A stretch of DNA of 45,849 nucleotides from Actinomadura fibrosa (GCF_900659615.1 NZ_CAACUY010000059.1:1-45849); one strand, 5' to 3'; positions 16,492 through 25,594 are shown, numbered from the stretch's first letter. Made by a program: numbers and translations. Notes: generated by a model not told the origin, from the letters alone.

Positions 16492-17270
16492 GGCTGTACT
16501 ACACACCAATCGCGGATCAAAGTGGCTGGGCCACCGTACATTGTGAGCCATACCCGCAGGTGCTCCGGCCAAGCCCGCCCCCGCGGCCCCGCGCCCCGGC
16601 CCCGCCCCGGTGCCCCCGACGTGCCCGGACCGGCCCCTGCGCCGCCGTGAGGGGGAGGGCGGACCGGAACCGTGCTCCGGGGTGATGACCGTCTGTCCCC
16701 AAGGTCCGTCCGGATGATTCTGAACGGTCTGTCCGCCCGCTTCCAGCCGTAACGCCGGTGACTGTGCGGACAAGGCGGAAAACGGTGCAACGTGAGGCTT
16801 AGCTCTCTGTAAAGTTACCTCTTGACGTAAGTGCGCCACCGATGCACTTTTCTTACATGTGCCTCGCGTGGACGGCCGACCCGCCGTAGGGGCGTGACAT
16901 CAGAACACCGGGAGAAGCGCATGCAGGACACGCACTTGGACCCGGTCAGCCGCGCTCGTCCGCGCCGCGGGCCGCCCCGCCCGCGCGGCACCCCGCGACG
17001 TGATCCCCGCCACCGCGCCGGCCGTCCCGCCGGCCTCCGCCCGGCGCGCCGCCGTGCCGGGCGCCCGGTGCGCGCCCGGCGGCGTTGCGCTCCCGGGCCG
17101 GTTGACGCGGCGTCGAATTCGGCGCCGTCCAGAACCGAACACCGACGCTTCGACGGTCGCCGGGCAGGGCGAACACGAGCAAGATCAATATTTGACGTCA
17201 GACCGTCCCGAAATGGAATGATCTTGCAGTTGCTGGCAAAACGATTCATCACATGTCGAGGAGGACAGTC
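16492..17270. other. 779-bp intergenic region between guaB1 and the Lrp regulator
   Basis: This is the longest gap in the window and is divergent. I see no convincing gene. It holds a short inverted repeat AAGTGC (16829-16834)/GCACTT (16844-16849) next to a TTGACG box (16822-16827), and a possible ORF start at 16921 with GGGAGAAG upstream but Arg/Pro-rich content. It also holds a GC-rich block (16970-17110) and an AT-rich promoter zone (17181-17225). A long regulated leader for the lrp-like gene is possible. Confidence 0.5.
17181..17225 (+). promoter_or_regulatory. Candidate promoter flanked by an inverted repeat, upstream of the Lrp-like gene
   Basis: TTGACG (17192-17197) and TGGAAT (17214-17219) are spaced by 16 bp, a plausible vegetative promoter. 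A perfect 7-bp inverted repeat, AAGATCA (17181-17187) and TGATCTT (17219-17225), brackets it. Lrp/AsnC proteins usually autoregulate, so this could be the operator of the gene starting at 17271. Confidence 0.5.
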
Positions 17271-18182
17271 GTGCTGGATGCGGTCGACGCCGTGCTCGTC
17301 CGCGAGCTCCAGCGGGATGGCAGAGCGACGTTCCAGGCGCTCGCCGACCGCGTCGGGCTTTCCCGCACGGCCGTGCGGGCACGGGTGCAGAACCTCCTTG
17401 AGACCCAGGTCGTCCGCGTCGTCGGCATCGTGCACGCCGCCGTCGTCGGAGCCGAGGCGATCGGGCACGTCTCGGTCACCGTCGAGGGCTCGGCGCGGGA
17501 GGTGGCCGCGGCCGTCGCCGAGCGCCCCGCCGTCAGCTTCACGGCGCTGACCGCGGGCCCGTACGACCTGGTCGCGCAGGTGCGCACCCGCGACGACGCC
17601 GCGCTCGCGGCGGAGGTGGACCACATCCGGTCCGTCCACGGCGTGCGCTCGGCCGAGGTGTTCCGCTCCGTCTCGACCGTGCGCGACACGCACGCGGTCG
17701 TCCGCGAGCTCGGCGAGGTCACCCTCGACGACATCGACTGGCGCCTCCTCCAGGAGCTCCAGCGCGACGGCCGCGCGCCCTACACCCGGCTCGCGCACAT
17801 CATCGGGCTCTCGCAGGCCGCGACCCGGGCCCGGGTGGTCCGGCTCATGCGCACCGGCGTCATCCAGGTCACCGGCCTCGCCGACCCGCTCGCGCTCGGC
17901 GCCGCCGAGCTCGGCGGCTTCGGCCTGGTGGTCACCGGCGGGCTGCGGAAGGTCGCCGAGGCGGTCGCCGCCCAGGAGGGCGTCCGCTACCTCGCGACCG
18001 GGTTCGGCCGCTACGACATCGTCGGGCAGGCCGAGGCCGGCTCGCGCGGGGAGCTCGTCGCCGTCCTCGACGCCATCCGCTCCGTGCCCGGCGTGACGGT
18101 CCGCGAGTCCTGGCACCACCTGGACGTGGTGAAGGAGTCCTACGCGGTCGAACTCCCGGAGCAGCCGCTCAACGGCCAGTGA
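17271..18182 (+). CDS. Lrp/AsnC family regulator with two tandem HTH-RAM units
   Basis: A 303-residue protein made of two Lrp-like halves. The first HTH is DAVDAVLVRELQRDGRATFQ with VGLSRTAVRARVQNLLET and its RAM-like sensor follows to about residue 145. The second HTH is LDDIDWRLLQELQRDGRAPYT with IGLSQAATRARVVRLMRTG, then a second RAM domain (GFGLVVTGGLRKVAEAVAAQ). Ordinary Lrp proteins are half this length; the double form is a known actinobacterial variant. The start is GTG at 17271 with GAGGAGGA at the right distance. An ATG at 17253 in the same frame lies upstream of that site and is less likely. The ligand is probably an amino acid. Confidence 0.9.
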   Translation: MLDAVDAVLVRELQRDGRATFQALADRVGLSRTAVRARVQNLLETQVVRVVGIVHAAVVGAEAIGHVSVTVEGSAREVAAAVAERPAVSFTALTAGPYDLVAQVRTRDDAALAAEVDHIRSVHGVRSAEVFRSVSTVRDTHAVVRELGEVTLDDIDWRLLQELQRDGRAPYTRLAHIIGLSQAATRARVVRLMRTGVIQVTGLADPLALGAAELGGFGLVVTGGLRKVAEAVAAQEGVRYLATGFGRYDIVGQAEAGSRGELVAVLDAIRSVPGVTVRESWHHLDVVKESYAVELPEQPLNGQ

Positions 18183-18189
18183 GACGGGC

Positions 18190-18221
18190 GCCCCGGCCGC
18201 GGCGGACACCGCGGCCGGGGC
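18190..18221. terminator. Bidirectional hairpin terminator
   Basis: A perfect 13-bp stem, 18190-18202 with 18209-18221, and a 6-nt loop lie eight bases after the Lrp-like stop. The convergent antiporter gene ends at 18289, so the hairpin could end both transcripts. There is no T-run, as is common in this GC range. Confidence 0.65.
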
Positions 18222-18288
18222 ACCGGCCGGGCCGTGTGGCCGGGGCGCCGAGGCCGGGTGTACGGCCCGGCCTGCGGCCGGGCGCCGG

Positions 18289-19887
18289 TCAGTCGCGGCT
18301 GAGCGCGACCTCCTCCAGGTCCAGCTCGTGCAGGACGCGTTGCAGCACCTCGTCGTCGATGCGCCGCTCGTCCCGCAGCCGGATGAACACCCCCCGCTCG
18401 GCCGCGAGCATCTCGCGCCGCAGCCGCCGGTAGGTCGTCGTCGGGACCTCCTCGCCCTCCGGGCCCGTCCCGCCGCCGAGCCGCTCCCACGCCCGGAGCT
18501 GCCGCTGCTCGGCGAGCTCGCGCAGCCGGGTCACGACCGACTCGTCCAGCTCCTCCCGGGCGGTCAGCTCCGCCAGCCGCTCCAGCGCCGCGTTCGCGGC
18601 CGCGTGCTGCGCGCCGGCCTCCGCGACGGTGTCGGTGTAGCGCTCCCGGTCGCTGCCGACGCGCAGCATCCGGATCAGCGCCGGGAACGTCAGCCCCTGC
18701 ACCAGCAGCGTCCCGAGGACGGTGGTGAAGGTGAGGAACAGGATGAGGTCGCGTCCCGGGAACGGGCGGTCCGCCGAGGTGACGAACGGGATCGCGAACG
18801 CCGCGGCCAGCGACACCACCCCGCGCATGCCCGCCCACGACACGATGACCCGGCCGCGCCAGCCGAGGTCGCGGTCGCGCTCCCGCACCCGCCGCGACAG
18901 CCACCGCGGGAGGAACGACGCCGGCAGCACCCACACGAACCGCGCCGCGACGGTCACCCCGAACACCGCCACCGCCCACCACGCCAGCCGCGGCCACGGA
19001 TAGCCGGACAGCCCGTCGATCACCGGCGGCAGCTGGAGCCCGATGAGCAGGAACACCACGCTCTCCAGCAGGAAGACCATGACCTTCCAGAAGGAGTGCC
19101 CGATCAGCCGGGTCACGGCGGGCGACTCGGTGAACCGGTGGCCGAGGTACAGCCCGCTGACCACCACCGCGATCACGCCGGACGCGTGCACCGTCTCGGC
19201 CAGCAGGTAGGCGGCGAACGGCGCCACGACCGCCACGCCGTTCTCGACGAGCGGGTCGTTCAGCCGGGTCCGCAGCCAGTGCAGCGGCGGGCCGAGCAGC
19301 AGCCCCACCGCGGCCCCGGCGGCCGCGGCGAACAGGAAGCGCAGCACGCCGTCGGCGAGCGTGAACCCCGCGCCCGTCGCGGCGATGACCGCCACCCGGA
19401 ACGCGGTGAGCGCCGTCGCGTCGTTGAACAGGCTCTCGCCGAGCAGGACCGTCACGACCCGGCGGGGCAGCCCGAGGCGCTGCGCGACGCTGACCGCCGC
19501 GACCGCGTCCGGCGGCGCCACGATCGCGCCGAGCACGCACGCCGCCGACAGCGGCAGCCCGGGGACGAGCAGGTAGGCCGCGTACCCGACGGCGAACGTG
19601 GTGAACAGCACCAGCCCGACCGACAGCAGCCCGATCGACAGGACGTTCTCGCGCAGGTCGTAGTACGAGCTCTGCCACGCCGCGGAGAACAGCAGCGGCG
19701 GCAGGAAGACGTACAGGACGAACTCGGGGTCGAGCTCGAACTCCGGGACGCCCGGCACGAACGAGACCAGCAGGCCCGCGATCACCAGGACCAGCGGCGC
19801 GGACAGGCCGGCGCGCCGCGCGGTCCCGGCCACCAGCAGCGCGCAGACGGGGATGGCCAGCAACCACAGTGCGTGCGTCGTCTCCAC
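18289..19887 (-). CDS. CPA1 family Na+/H+ antiporter
   Basis: A 532-residue transporter with about 12 membrane helices. The ion-binding signature is GAIVAPPDAVAAVSVAQRLG, followed by GESLFNDATALTAFRV and a C-terminal membrane block ending near GRVIVSWAGMRGVVSLAAAF, all typical of NhaP/CPA1 exchangers. The last 120 residues are a cytosolic, charged helical domain ending DLEEVALSRD, probably regulatory. I place the start at GTG 19887 (VETTHALWLL); the ribosome binding signal is weak. A second CPA1 antiporter lies at 25871, of similar design but from a different subgroup. Confidence 0.9.
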   Translation of the reverse strand: METTHALWLLAIPVCALLVAGTARRAGLSAPLVLVIAGLLVSFVPGVPEFELDPEFVLYVFLPPLLFSAAWQSSYYDLRENVLSIGLLSVGLVLFTTFAVGYAAYLLVPGLPLSAACVLGAIVAPPDAVAAVSVAQRLGLPRRVVTVLLGESLFNDATALTAFRVAVIAATGAGFTLADGVLRFLFAAAAGAAVGLLLGPPLHWLRTRLNDPLVENGVAVVAPFAAYLLAETVHASGVIAVVVSGLYLGHRFTESPAVTRLIGHSFWKVMVFLLESVVFLLIGLQLPPVIDGLSGYPWPRLAWWAVAVFGVTVAARFVWVLPASFLPRWLSRRVRERDRDLGWRGRVIVSWAGMRGVVSLAAAFAIPFVTSADRPFPGRDLILFLTFTTVLGTLLVQGLTFPALIRMLRVGSDRERYTDTVAEAGAQHAAANAALERLAELTAREELDESVVTRLRELAEQRQLRAWERLGGGTGPEGEEVPTTTYRRLRREMLAAERGVFIRLRDERRIDDEVLQRVLHELDLEEVALSRD

Positions 19888-20009
19888 CTGCCAGATGATC
19901 CCACGGCGCCGCGACGTCTCCGGACATCGGGCGACATCGGGCGCACCACCGGACGTCCGTCGCGGGCCTCCCGTGGCGGCCGGAGCCCCGAGTGGCGCCT
20001 GGGGCAGCC

Positions 20010-20906
20010 CTAGTGCAGGTCGGTGGGGTGGCCGCGGGCGTCGCGGGACGTCTCCTTGGCGAAGGCCAGGAAGTCGCGGGCGGCGGGCGGCAGCCGCCGG
20101 TGCGCGTGGACGAGCCCGATCATGCGGGTGATCGGCGGCATGAACGACCGGACGGTGACGCCCTCGGTGTCGTCGACCTGGTTGCGGTACCACAGCAGCG
20201 AGCCCATCCCGGCCCGCACCCAGCCGAGCCACGCCCCGCGCTCGTCGGACTCCACGGCCGCCACCGGCGTCGCGCCGATGCGCCGCAGCATGACGTCGAT
20301 CTCGGCGCGCCGCGCGCTGCCCCGCGCGGGCAGGACGAGCCGCATGCCGTCCAGCGCGGTCAGCGGCACCGGCTCGCGCACCTTCAGCGCGGGCGGCGAG
20401 ATCAGGACCACCTCCCGCTGCTCGAACGGGTGCGCCGCCATGTCGCCCGGCACGGGCAGGTCGGTGAGCGCGAGGTCGGCGCGGCCGGCCCGCACGGCCG
20501 CGGCGACCTGGTCGCGGTCCTCGCAGCGGACGACCCGGACCCGGACCGCGGGCTGGTCGCGCGCGAAGCGGGGGATCAGCCGGCCGGTCAGCTCCGGCTC
20601 CAGGGACGCGGTCGTGGCGATGCGCAGCTCGGTCCCCCGGCCGCCGTTCGCCCGCGCGCCCGACAGGCCCTCGATCGCCTCCACGGCGTCCAGCGCCACC
20701 CGGGCCTGCCGGACCACCTGCTCGCCGACGGCGGTGAGGACGACGCCCCGCCCGGACCGGGCGAACAGCTCCACGCCGAGCTCGCGCTCCAGCTCGCGGA
20801 CGGCCCTGGACAGGGCGGGCTGGGCGACGTAGAGGGCCTGGGCCGCCGACGTCATCGTGCCGTGGTCGGCGGTCGCCACGACGTAGCGCAGCTGCCGCAG
20901 ATTCAT
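20010..20906 (-). CDS. LysR family transcriptional regulator
   Basis: This 298-residue protein starts MNLRQLRYVVATADHGTMTSAAQALYVAQ, with a classic LysR winged HTH through about residue 60 (PALSRAVRELERELGVELFAR). An effector-binding domain of two periplasmic-binding-like lobes follows (ELRIATTASLEPELTGRLIP, RADLALTDLP, GMGSLLWYRNQV). It lies in the same direction as the MFS exporter gene ending at 21029, 122 bp upstream, so unlike most LysR genes it is not divergent from a target. Target and ligand are unknown. Confidence 0.9.
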   Translation of the reverse strand: MNLRQLRYVVATADHGTMTSAAQALYVAQPALSRAVRELERELGVELFARSGRGVVLTAVGEQVVRQARVALDAVEAIEGLSGARANGGRGTELRIATTASLEPELTGRLIPRFARDQPAVRVRVVRCEDRDQVAAAVRAGRADLALTDLPVPGDMAAHPFEQREVVLISPPALKVREPVPLTALDGMRLVLPARGSARRAEIDVMLRRIGATPVAAVESDERGAWLGWVRAGMGSLLWYRNQVDDTEGVTVRSFMPPITRMIGLVHAHRRLPPAARDFLAFAKETSRDARGHPTDLH

Positions 20907-21028
20907 GCCCTGACCGTATGACAACGACGGGATCCGGTCCTGGACATAGCCGGAATCGGTCCGGGGAGATTTCCCCGGCCCCCGCGCCCCTGACCTGGTG
21001 ATCAAGGACGCCGGGGGGCCGCGCGGCG

Positions 21029-22579
21029 CTATCCGGCGCCCGCCCGCCCGGCGGGGACGGTCTCCGCTTCGGGCTGGAGCTGGGGCGCGCCGACCGCGCA
21101 GTGGTTCCTGGCCTGCGGCTGGCACCGCTCCCCGGACGGCCGGCGCAGCGCGCCGTCGTCCACGGTGAGGAGGCTGAGCAGGGCGCCGAGCGCCAGCAGG
21201 CCCGCGCAGGACGCCATCGCGATCCCGAACCCGTGCGAGAAGGCCGCGGGGTCGTCGTAGGCGTCGCCGGTCAGCCCGGCCAGCGGCGGGATCGCGGCGA
21301 CCGCGAGGAGCCCCGCGGCGCGGGCCACCGCGTTGTTGACGCCGCTCGCCACGCCCGCGTGCCGCTCGTCGGCGGTGGCGAGGACGGTCGCGGTCAGCGG
21401 CGCGACGACCGCCGACAGCCCCAGCCCGAACACGGCCACGGCGGGCAGCACGTCCCGGACGTAGGAGGCGCCCTCGCCGATGCGGCCGACGAGGAACATC
21501 CCGCAGGCGGCGACGGCGAGGCCCGCCGTCATCGGCACCCGCGGGCCGATCTTCTGCGCGAGCGCGCCCGCCCGCGCCGACAGCAGCAGCATGAGGACCG
21601 TGACGGGCAGCAGCGCCGTCCCCGCCGCGATCGGCGAGAACCCGCAGACGACCTGGAGGTTGAGGACGAACAGGAAGAACAGCACGCCCATCCCGCCGTA
21701 CACCACGAACGTGACGACGTTCACGGCGGTGAACTGCCGGGAGGCGAACACGTCCAGCGGCAGCATCGGCCGCGGCGCCGGCCGCCGGGACCGGACCCCG
21801 GGCAGGTGCCGTCCCTTGCCGCGGGCGCGTTCCACGACGACGAACAGGACCGCAGCGGCGACGCCCACCGCGCCCGCCGCGCCGATCACAGCGGGGCCGG
21901 TGCCTCCGCCGGGCGCTTCCGTCAGCGCGTAGGTCGTCCCGGCCAGGGCGAGCGCGGCCAGCACCGCGCCCAGCACGTCGAAGCGGCCCCGGGCGTCCGG
22001 GTCGACGCTCTCCGGGACGTGCCGCACCGCGACCAGCACGACGACGGCGGCGAGCGGCACGTTCAGCAGGAACACCCAGCGCCAGCCCGCCGCGTCCACC
22101 AGCCAGCCGCCGGCGAACGGTCCCACGGCCCCGGCGACCCCGCCGAACCCCGACCAGGCGCCGACCGCGCGGGGCCGGTCGTCGGGGACGAAGGACGCCT
22201 GGATGATCGCCAGCGAGCCCGGCGTCAGCAGCGCCCCGCCGACGCCCTGGAGGGCCCGCGACAGCACCAGCATCTCGACGTTCTGCGCGAGGCCGCACAG
22301 GACCGACGCCGCCGCGAACCACAGCACGCCGACCAGGAAGATCCGCCGCCGCCCGAAGCGGTCGCCGAGCGAGCCGCCGAGCAGGATGAACCCGGCCAGC
22401 GTGAGCGTGTAGGCGTTCACCGTCCACTGGAGGCCCGCCATGTCGGCGCCGAGGTCGCGCGCCAGCTTCGGCAGCGCCACGTTCACCACGGTCGAGTCGA
22501 GCATGGCCACGCTCGACCCGAGCACGGTGGCCAGCAGGACCCAGCGGCCCGGCCCCGTGCCCAGCCGGACGTCCGGCAT
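21029..22579 (-). CDS. MFS transporter, DHA2 (EmrB/QacA) drug-efflux type
   Basis: A 516-residue protein with 14 predicted membrane helices. It carries the DHA2 motifs LDSTVVNVALPKLARDLGAD in helix 1, GSLGDRFGRRRIFLVGVLWF (motif A) and the motif C-like GAVGPFAGGWLVDAAGWRWVFLLNVP. It probably exports hydrophobic compounds by proton antiport. The ATG at 22579 overlaps the TGA of the upstream zinc-finger gene (TGATG), which indicates translational coupling. A cysteine-containing hydrophilic tail follows the last helix. Confidence 0.9.
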   Translation of the reverse strand: MPDVRLGTGPGRWVLLATVLGSSVAMLDSTVVNVALPKLARDLGADMAGLQWTVNAYTLTLAGFILLGGSLGDRFGRRRIFLVGVLWFAAASVLCGLAQNVEMLVLSRALQGVGGALLTPGSLAIIQASFVPDDRPRAVGAWSGFGGVAGAVGPFAGGWLVDAAGWRWVFLLNVPLAAVVVLVAVRHVPESVDPDARGRFDVLGAVLAALALAGTTYALTEAPGGGTGPAVIGAAGAVGVAAAVLFVVVERARGKGRHLPGVRSRRPAPRPMLPLDVFASRQFTAVNVVTFVVYGGMGVLFFLFVLNLQVVCGFSPIAAGTALLPVTVLMLLLSARAGALAQKIGPRVPMTAGLAVAACGMFLVGRIGEGASYVRDVLPAVAVFGLGLSAVVAPLTATVLATADERHAGVASGVNNAVARAAGLLAVAAIPPLAGLTGDAYDDPAAFSHGFGIAMASCAGLLALGALLSLLTVDDGALRRPSGERCQPQARNHCAVGAPQLQPEAETVPAGRAGAG

Positions 22580-22842
22580 CAGACGATCAGTTCATCGACG
22601 AAGCACCATCGCCAGTCCTCCCCGGGCTCGAAGGACCGCACGATCGGGTGCCCCTCGTCCTTGAAGTGCTTGGTGGCGTGCCGCATCGGGGAGGAGTCGC
22701 AGCAGCCGACGTGCCCGCAGCCCAGGCAGAGCCGCAGGTGGACCCAGCGCGTGCCCTCGGCGAGGCACTCCGCGCAGCCCTGCGGCGTCGCCGGGGCGGG
22801 GTCCTGCGCCGGGACGCTCTGCACGTGTTCACATGTCGCCAT
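22579..22842 (-). CDS. UBP-type zinc finger protein
   Basis: An 87-residue, single-domain protein with the ZnF-UBP pattern: CEH near the start, GCAECLAEGTRWVHLRLCLGCGHVGCCDSS, then RHATKHFKDEGHPIVRS. Cys and His residues would hold two or three zinc ions. In eukaryotes this fold binds the C-terminus of ubiquitin. Free-standing bacterial versions are common in actinomycetes and have no settled function. The gene overlaps the MFS exporter start by the TGATG arrangement. No clear ribosome binding site precedes the ATG. Confidence 0.85.
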   Translation of the reverse strand: MATCEHVQSVPAQDPAPATPQGCAECLAEGTRWVHLRLCLGCGHVGCCDSSPMRHATKHFKDEGHPIVRSFEPGEDWRWCFVDELIV

Positions 22843-22894
22843 AAGAGCATGTTCGCACGCCCGCGGGGATGCGCCGGCCGGTGGGATCAGGGGT

Positions 22895-23941
22895 TCACCA
22901 GTGGTCGGGGCTGAACGGCTCGTCCTCGGGCCGCGCCGACTCCGACAGCAGCCGCAGGTCCGACTCGACCATCATCGTGACCAGGTCCTCGAAGGCGACC
23001 TCGGGCTCCCAGCCGAGCTGCTCGCGGGCCTTCTTCGGGTCGGCGCACAGCAGGTCCACCTCGGCGGGCCGCGTGTACCGCTCGTCCAGGACGACGTGGT
23101 CCTCCCAGTTCAGGCCCGCCGTCCGGAACGCGAACTCCACCAGCTCCCGGACGGACTGCGTCTGGCCCGTGCCGATCACGTAGTCCTCGGGGGAGTCCTG
23201 GGCCAGCATCAGCCGCATCGCCCGGGCGTAGTCGCCGGCGTAGCCCCAGTCGCGCCGCGCGTCGAGGTTGCCGAGGCGCAGCTCGGCGGCCAGCCCCAGC
23301 TTGATCCGGGCCGCGCCGAGCGACACCTTCCGGGTGACGAACTCCGCGCCGCGGCGGGGCGACTCGTGGTTGAACAGGATCCCGCTGACCGCGAACATCC
23401 CGTAGGACTCGCGGTAGTTCTGCGTGATGTAGTGCCCGTAGCTCTTGGCGACCCCGTACGGGCTGCGCGGATGGAACGGCGTCTTCTCGTTCTGCGGCGT
23501 CTCCCGGACCATCCCGAACATCTCCGACGACGACGCTTGGTAGAAGCGGATCTGCTCCCGCGCGGGCGTCCGGGACGGGCTGATGCCCGAGACCACGCGG
23601 ATGGCCTCCAGCATCCGCAGCACGCCCATGCCGGTGACCTCGGCCGTCAGCTCGGCCTGCTGCCACGACATCGGCACGTAGGAGATCGCGCCCAGGTTGT
23701 ACACCTCGTCCGGCTGGACGCGCTCGACCGCGGAGATCAGGCTGCCCTGGTCCAGGAGGTCCCCGGTGGTGATCTGGACGTCGCCGATGTGCTTGCGCAG
23801 GCGCGCCACATGGGGGTTCGCCTGACCCCGCACCAGGCCCCACACCTCGTACCCCTGCCCAAGCAAGTGCTCGGCCAGGTACGAGCCGTCCTGCCCGGTG
23901 ATGCCGGTGATGAGTGCTCGCCTGGACAGCGGATCCTCCAT
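22895..23941 (-). CDS. gmd: GDP-mannose 4,6-dehydratase
   Basis: A 348-residue extended short-chain dehydrogenase converting GDP-D-mannose to GDP-4-keto-6-deoxy-D-mannose, the precursor of GDP-fucose, GDP-rhamnose and similar sugars. The NADP(H)-binding loop is ALITGITGQDGSYLAEHLL. The catalytic pair is Y162-x3-K166 in SPYGVAKSYGHY, and the family segment YNLGAISYVPMSWQQ is present. The ATG at 23941 is chosen because the protein then begins just ahead of the Rossmann strand, although no ribosome binding site is obvious. No partner reductase or epimerase is adjacent, so the final sugar is unknown. Confidence 0.92.
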   Translation of the reverse strand: MEDPLSRRALITGITGQDGSYLAEHLLGQGYEVWGLVRGQANPHVARLRKHIGDVQITTGDLLDQGSLISAVERVQPDEVYNLGAISYVPMSWQQAELTAEVTGMGVLRMLEAIRVVSGISPSRTPAREQIRFYQASSSEMFGMVRETPQNEKTPFHPRSPYGVAKSYGHYITQNYRESYGMFAVSGILFNHESPRRGAEFVTRKVSLGAARIKLGLAAELRLGNLDARRDWGYAGDYARAMRLMLAQDSPEDYVIGTGQTQSVRELVEFAFRTAGLNWEDHVVLDERYTRPAEVDLLCADPKKAREQLGWEPEVAFEDLVTMMVESDLRLLSESARPEDEPFSPDHW

Positions 23942-24130
23942 GGCTGAATAGGTCAGACGCGGGCCGCCGCGGGCGGACTCCCACAACGTGCGTGGCCTAC
24001 GAGGTTAGCGACCCCGCCGCGATGCTGACGAGGGAGGGCGGCGTTTGAACCGAATTCGCTTCTGATTCACCGGCGGCCCCCGTCCGCGCTGGTGCGGGGC
24101 GGTCGCGCTGCGTAGCGCGAGGCGCCCCCG

Positions 24131-24994
24131 ATGTGCGAGCGTGTGCCCATCATGACCACGGCACCGGCCGCTCCGCTGCGGCTCAACGGGCGCGGGCTCG
24201 GCCCCCGCGCGATCATGGCGGTGGTGAACCGCACCCCCGACAGCTTCTTCGACCGCGGCGCCACCTACGCCTTCGGGGCCGCCCTGGACGCGGTCGCCCG
24301 GGCCGTGGCCGAGGGCGCCGACATCATCGACATCGGCGGCGTCAAGGCCGGCCCCGGCGCCGAGGTGGACGTCGCCGAGGAGCTGCGCCGGGTGGTGGAC
24401 CTCGTCGCCGCCGTCCGGGACCGGCACCCCGGCGTGGTGATCAGCGTCGACACCTGGCGCGCGGAGGTCGGCGAGGCGGTGGCCCAGGCGGGCGCCGATC
24501 TGCTGAACGACACCTGGGGCGGCCCGGACCCGCGGCTCGCCGAGGTCGCCGCCGCGCACGGGATCGGCCTGGTCTGCGCGCACGCCGGCGGCCTCGCCCC
24601 CCGCACCCGCCCGCACCGCGTCGGCTACGACGACGTCATGGCGGACGTGCTCGCGCACGTGACCGCCGAGGCCGAGCGCGCGGTGGCGCTCGGGGTGCGC
24701 CGGGACGCGGTCCTCATCGACCCCGCGCACGACTTCGGCAAGAGCACCCGCCAGTCGCTGGAGATCAGCCGCCGGCTCGGCGAGATGACCGCGACGGGAT
24801 GGCCGGTGCTGGTCGCGGTGTCCAACAAGGACTTCATCGGCGAGACCCTCGGCGGCCGGGCCGTGGACCGGCGCGGCCCGGGCACGATGGCCGTCCTCGG
24901 CGTCTCCGCCTGGCTCGGCGCCCGCGTGTTCCGCGTCCACGACGTGGCCGCCGCCCGCCGCGCCCTCACCGCCGTCGCCGCCCTGACCCCCTGA
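24131..24994 (+). CDS. folP2: Dihydropteroate synthase paralogue, FolP2 type
   Basis: A 287-residue TIM-barrel pterin-binding protein with the DHPS patterns IMAVVNRTPDSFFDRGATY, EGADIIDIGGVKAGPG and LIDPAHDFGKSTRQSLEI. The phrases VNRTPDSF, GGVKAGPG and DLLNDTWGG match the mycobacterial FolP2 group rather than FolP1, from memory. FolP2 of mycobacteria has been reported to lack sulfonamide-sensitive DHPS activity, so the role here is uncertain. The start at 24131 has GAGG eight bases upstream; an ATG at 24152 is an alternative. It is divergent from gmd across 189 bp. Confidence 0.85.
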   Translation: MCERVPIMTTAPAAPLRLNGRGLGPRAIMAVVNRTPDSFFDRGATYAFGAALDAVARAVAEGADIIDIGGVKAGPGAEVDVAEELRRVVDLVAAVRDRHPGVVISVDTWRAEVGEAVAQAGADLLNDTWGGPDPRLAEVAAAHGIGLVCAHAGGLAPRTRPHRVGYDDVMADVLAHVTAEAERAVALGVRRDAVLIDPAHDFGKSTRQSLEISRRLGEMTATGWPVLVAVSNKDFIGETLGGRAVDRRGPGTMAVLGVSAWLGARVFRVHDVAAARRALTAVAALTP

Positions 24995-25033
24995 GAACGC
25001 CCGCCCGGGAACGCGCTGCCACCCGGGAACGCG

Positions 25034-25594
25034 CTATCGCACGGCCGATTCGCGCTGGCGGGCCCGGTAGGCGGCGACGTGCATGCGGTTGCCGCAGGTG
25101 CGGCTGTCGCAGTAGCGGCGGCAGCGGTTGCGGGACAGGTCGACGAGGACGCGGGAGCAGTCCGGCGCCTCGCAGGTGCGCAGCCGGTCGAACTCGCCGG
25201 CCGCGACCACGTAGGCGAGGGCCATGCCGCAGTCGGCCGCCAGGTGCTCGCCCATGGGGGCGCCCGGCGCGAAGAAGTGCACGTGCCAGTCGTAGCCGTC
25301 GTGGTCGGTCAGGTGCGGGGTGGTGCGGACCTCGCCGACGATCTCGTTGATCAGCCGGACGGCGGACGGCACGTCCGGGGCCCGGAAGACGGCGTGGAAC
25401 CGCTCGCGCAGGTCCATGACCCGGGCCAGGTCGGCGTCGGTCAGCTCGCCGACGTCGCTGAACGCGTTGCGCTCCACGAACGCGCGGAGCCCGGGCACCC
25501 CGCCGATCGACTCCGCGCCGGCGGTCGCGGCCCCGGTGTTGATCAGATCGACGACGACGGCGAGCGCGTGCTCGGTGTCATGAGTGAAGATCAC
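25034..25594 (-). CDS. CGNR zinc finger (ABATE domain) transcriptional regulator
   Basis: A 186-residue protein. Residues 1 to about 130 form the stress-related ABATE-like domain (DLINTGAATAGAESIGGVPGLRAF). The C-terminus is the treble-clef CGNR finger: CEAPDCSRVLVDLSRNRCRRYC, then DSRTCGNRMHVAAYRARQ. Such proteins are predicted DNA-binding regulators in actinomycetes. The GTG at 25594 follows GGAGTCATC. The next 276 bp upstream hold no gene and separate it from the divergent antiporter. Confidence 0.85.
   Translation of the reverse strand: MIFTHDTEHALAVVVDLINTGAATAGAESIGGVPGLRAFVERNAFSDVGELTDADLARVMDLRERFHAVFRAPDVPSAVRLINEIVGEVRTTPHLTDHDGYDWHVHFFAPGAPMGEHLAADCGMALAYVVAAGEFDRLRTCEAPDCSRVLVDLSRNRCRRYCDSRTCGNRMHVAAYRARQRESAVR

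Noticed and set aside
16600..16700. ggtgatgacc near 16681, similar to the 3' end of actinobacterial SAM riboswitches
   Set aside because: The matching upstream half of the riboswitch core is absent and the neighbours are not methionine genes.
16552..16839. Longer GuaB1 start at 16839
   Set aside because: The extra residues are Gly/Pro/Arg-rich intergenic translation. The family opening (RLLNGERSAHDLTYNDVF) and length point to 16491.
16921..17100. Possible short leader peptide starting at ATG 16921 after GGGAGAAG
   Set aside because: The predicted product is Arg/Pro-rich with no run of a regulatory amino acid, and the frame runs on into the lrp-like gene in another frame. It may be translated but I cannot support it as a gene.
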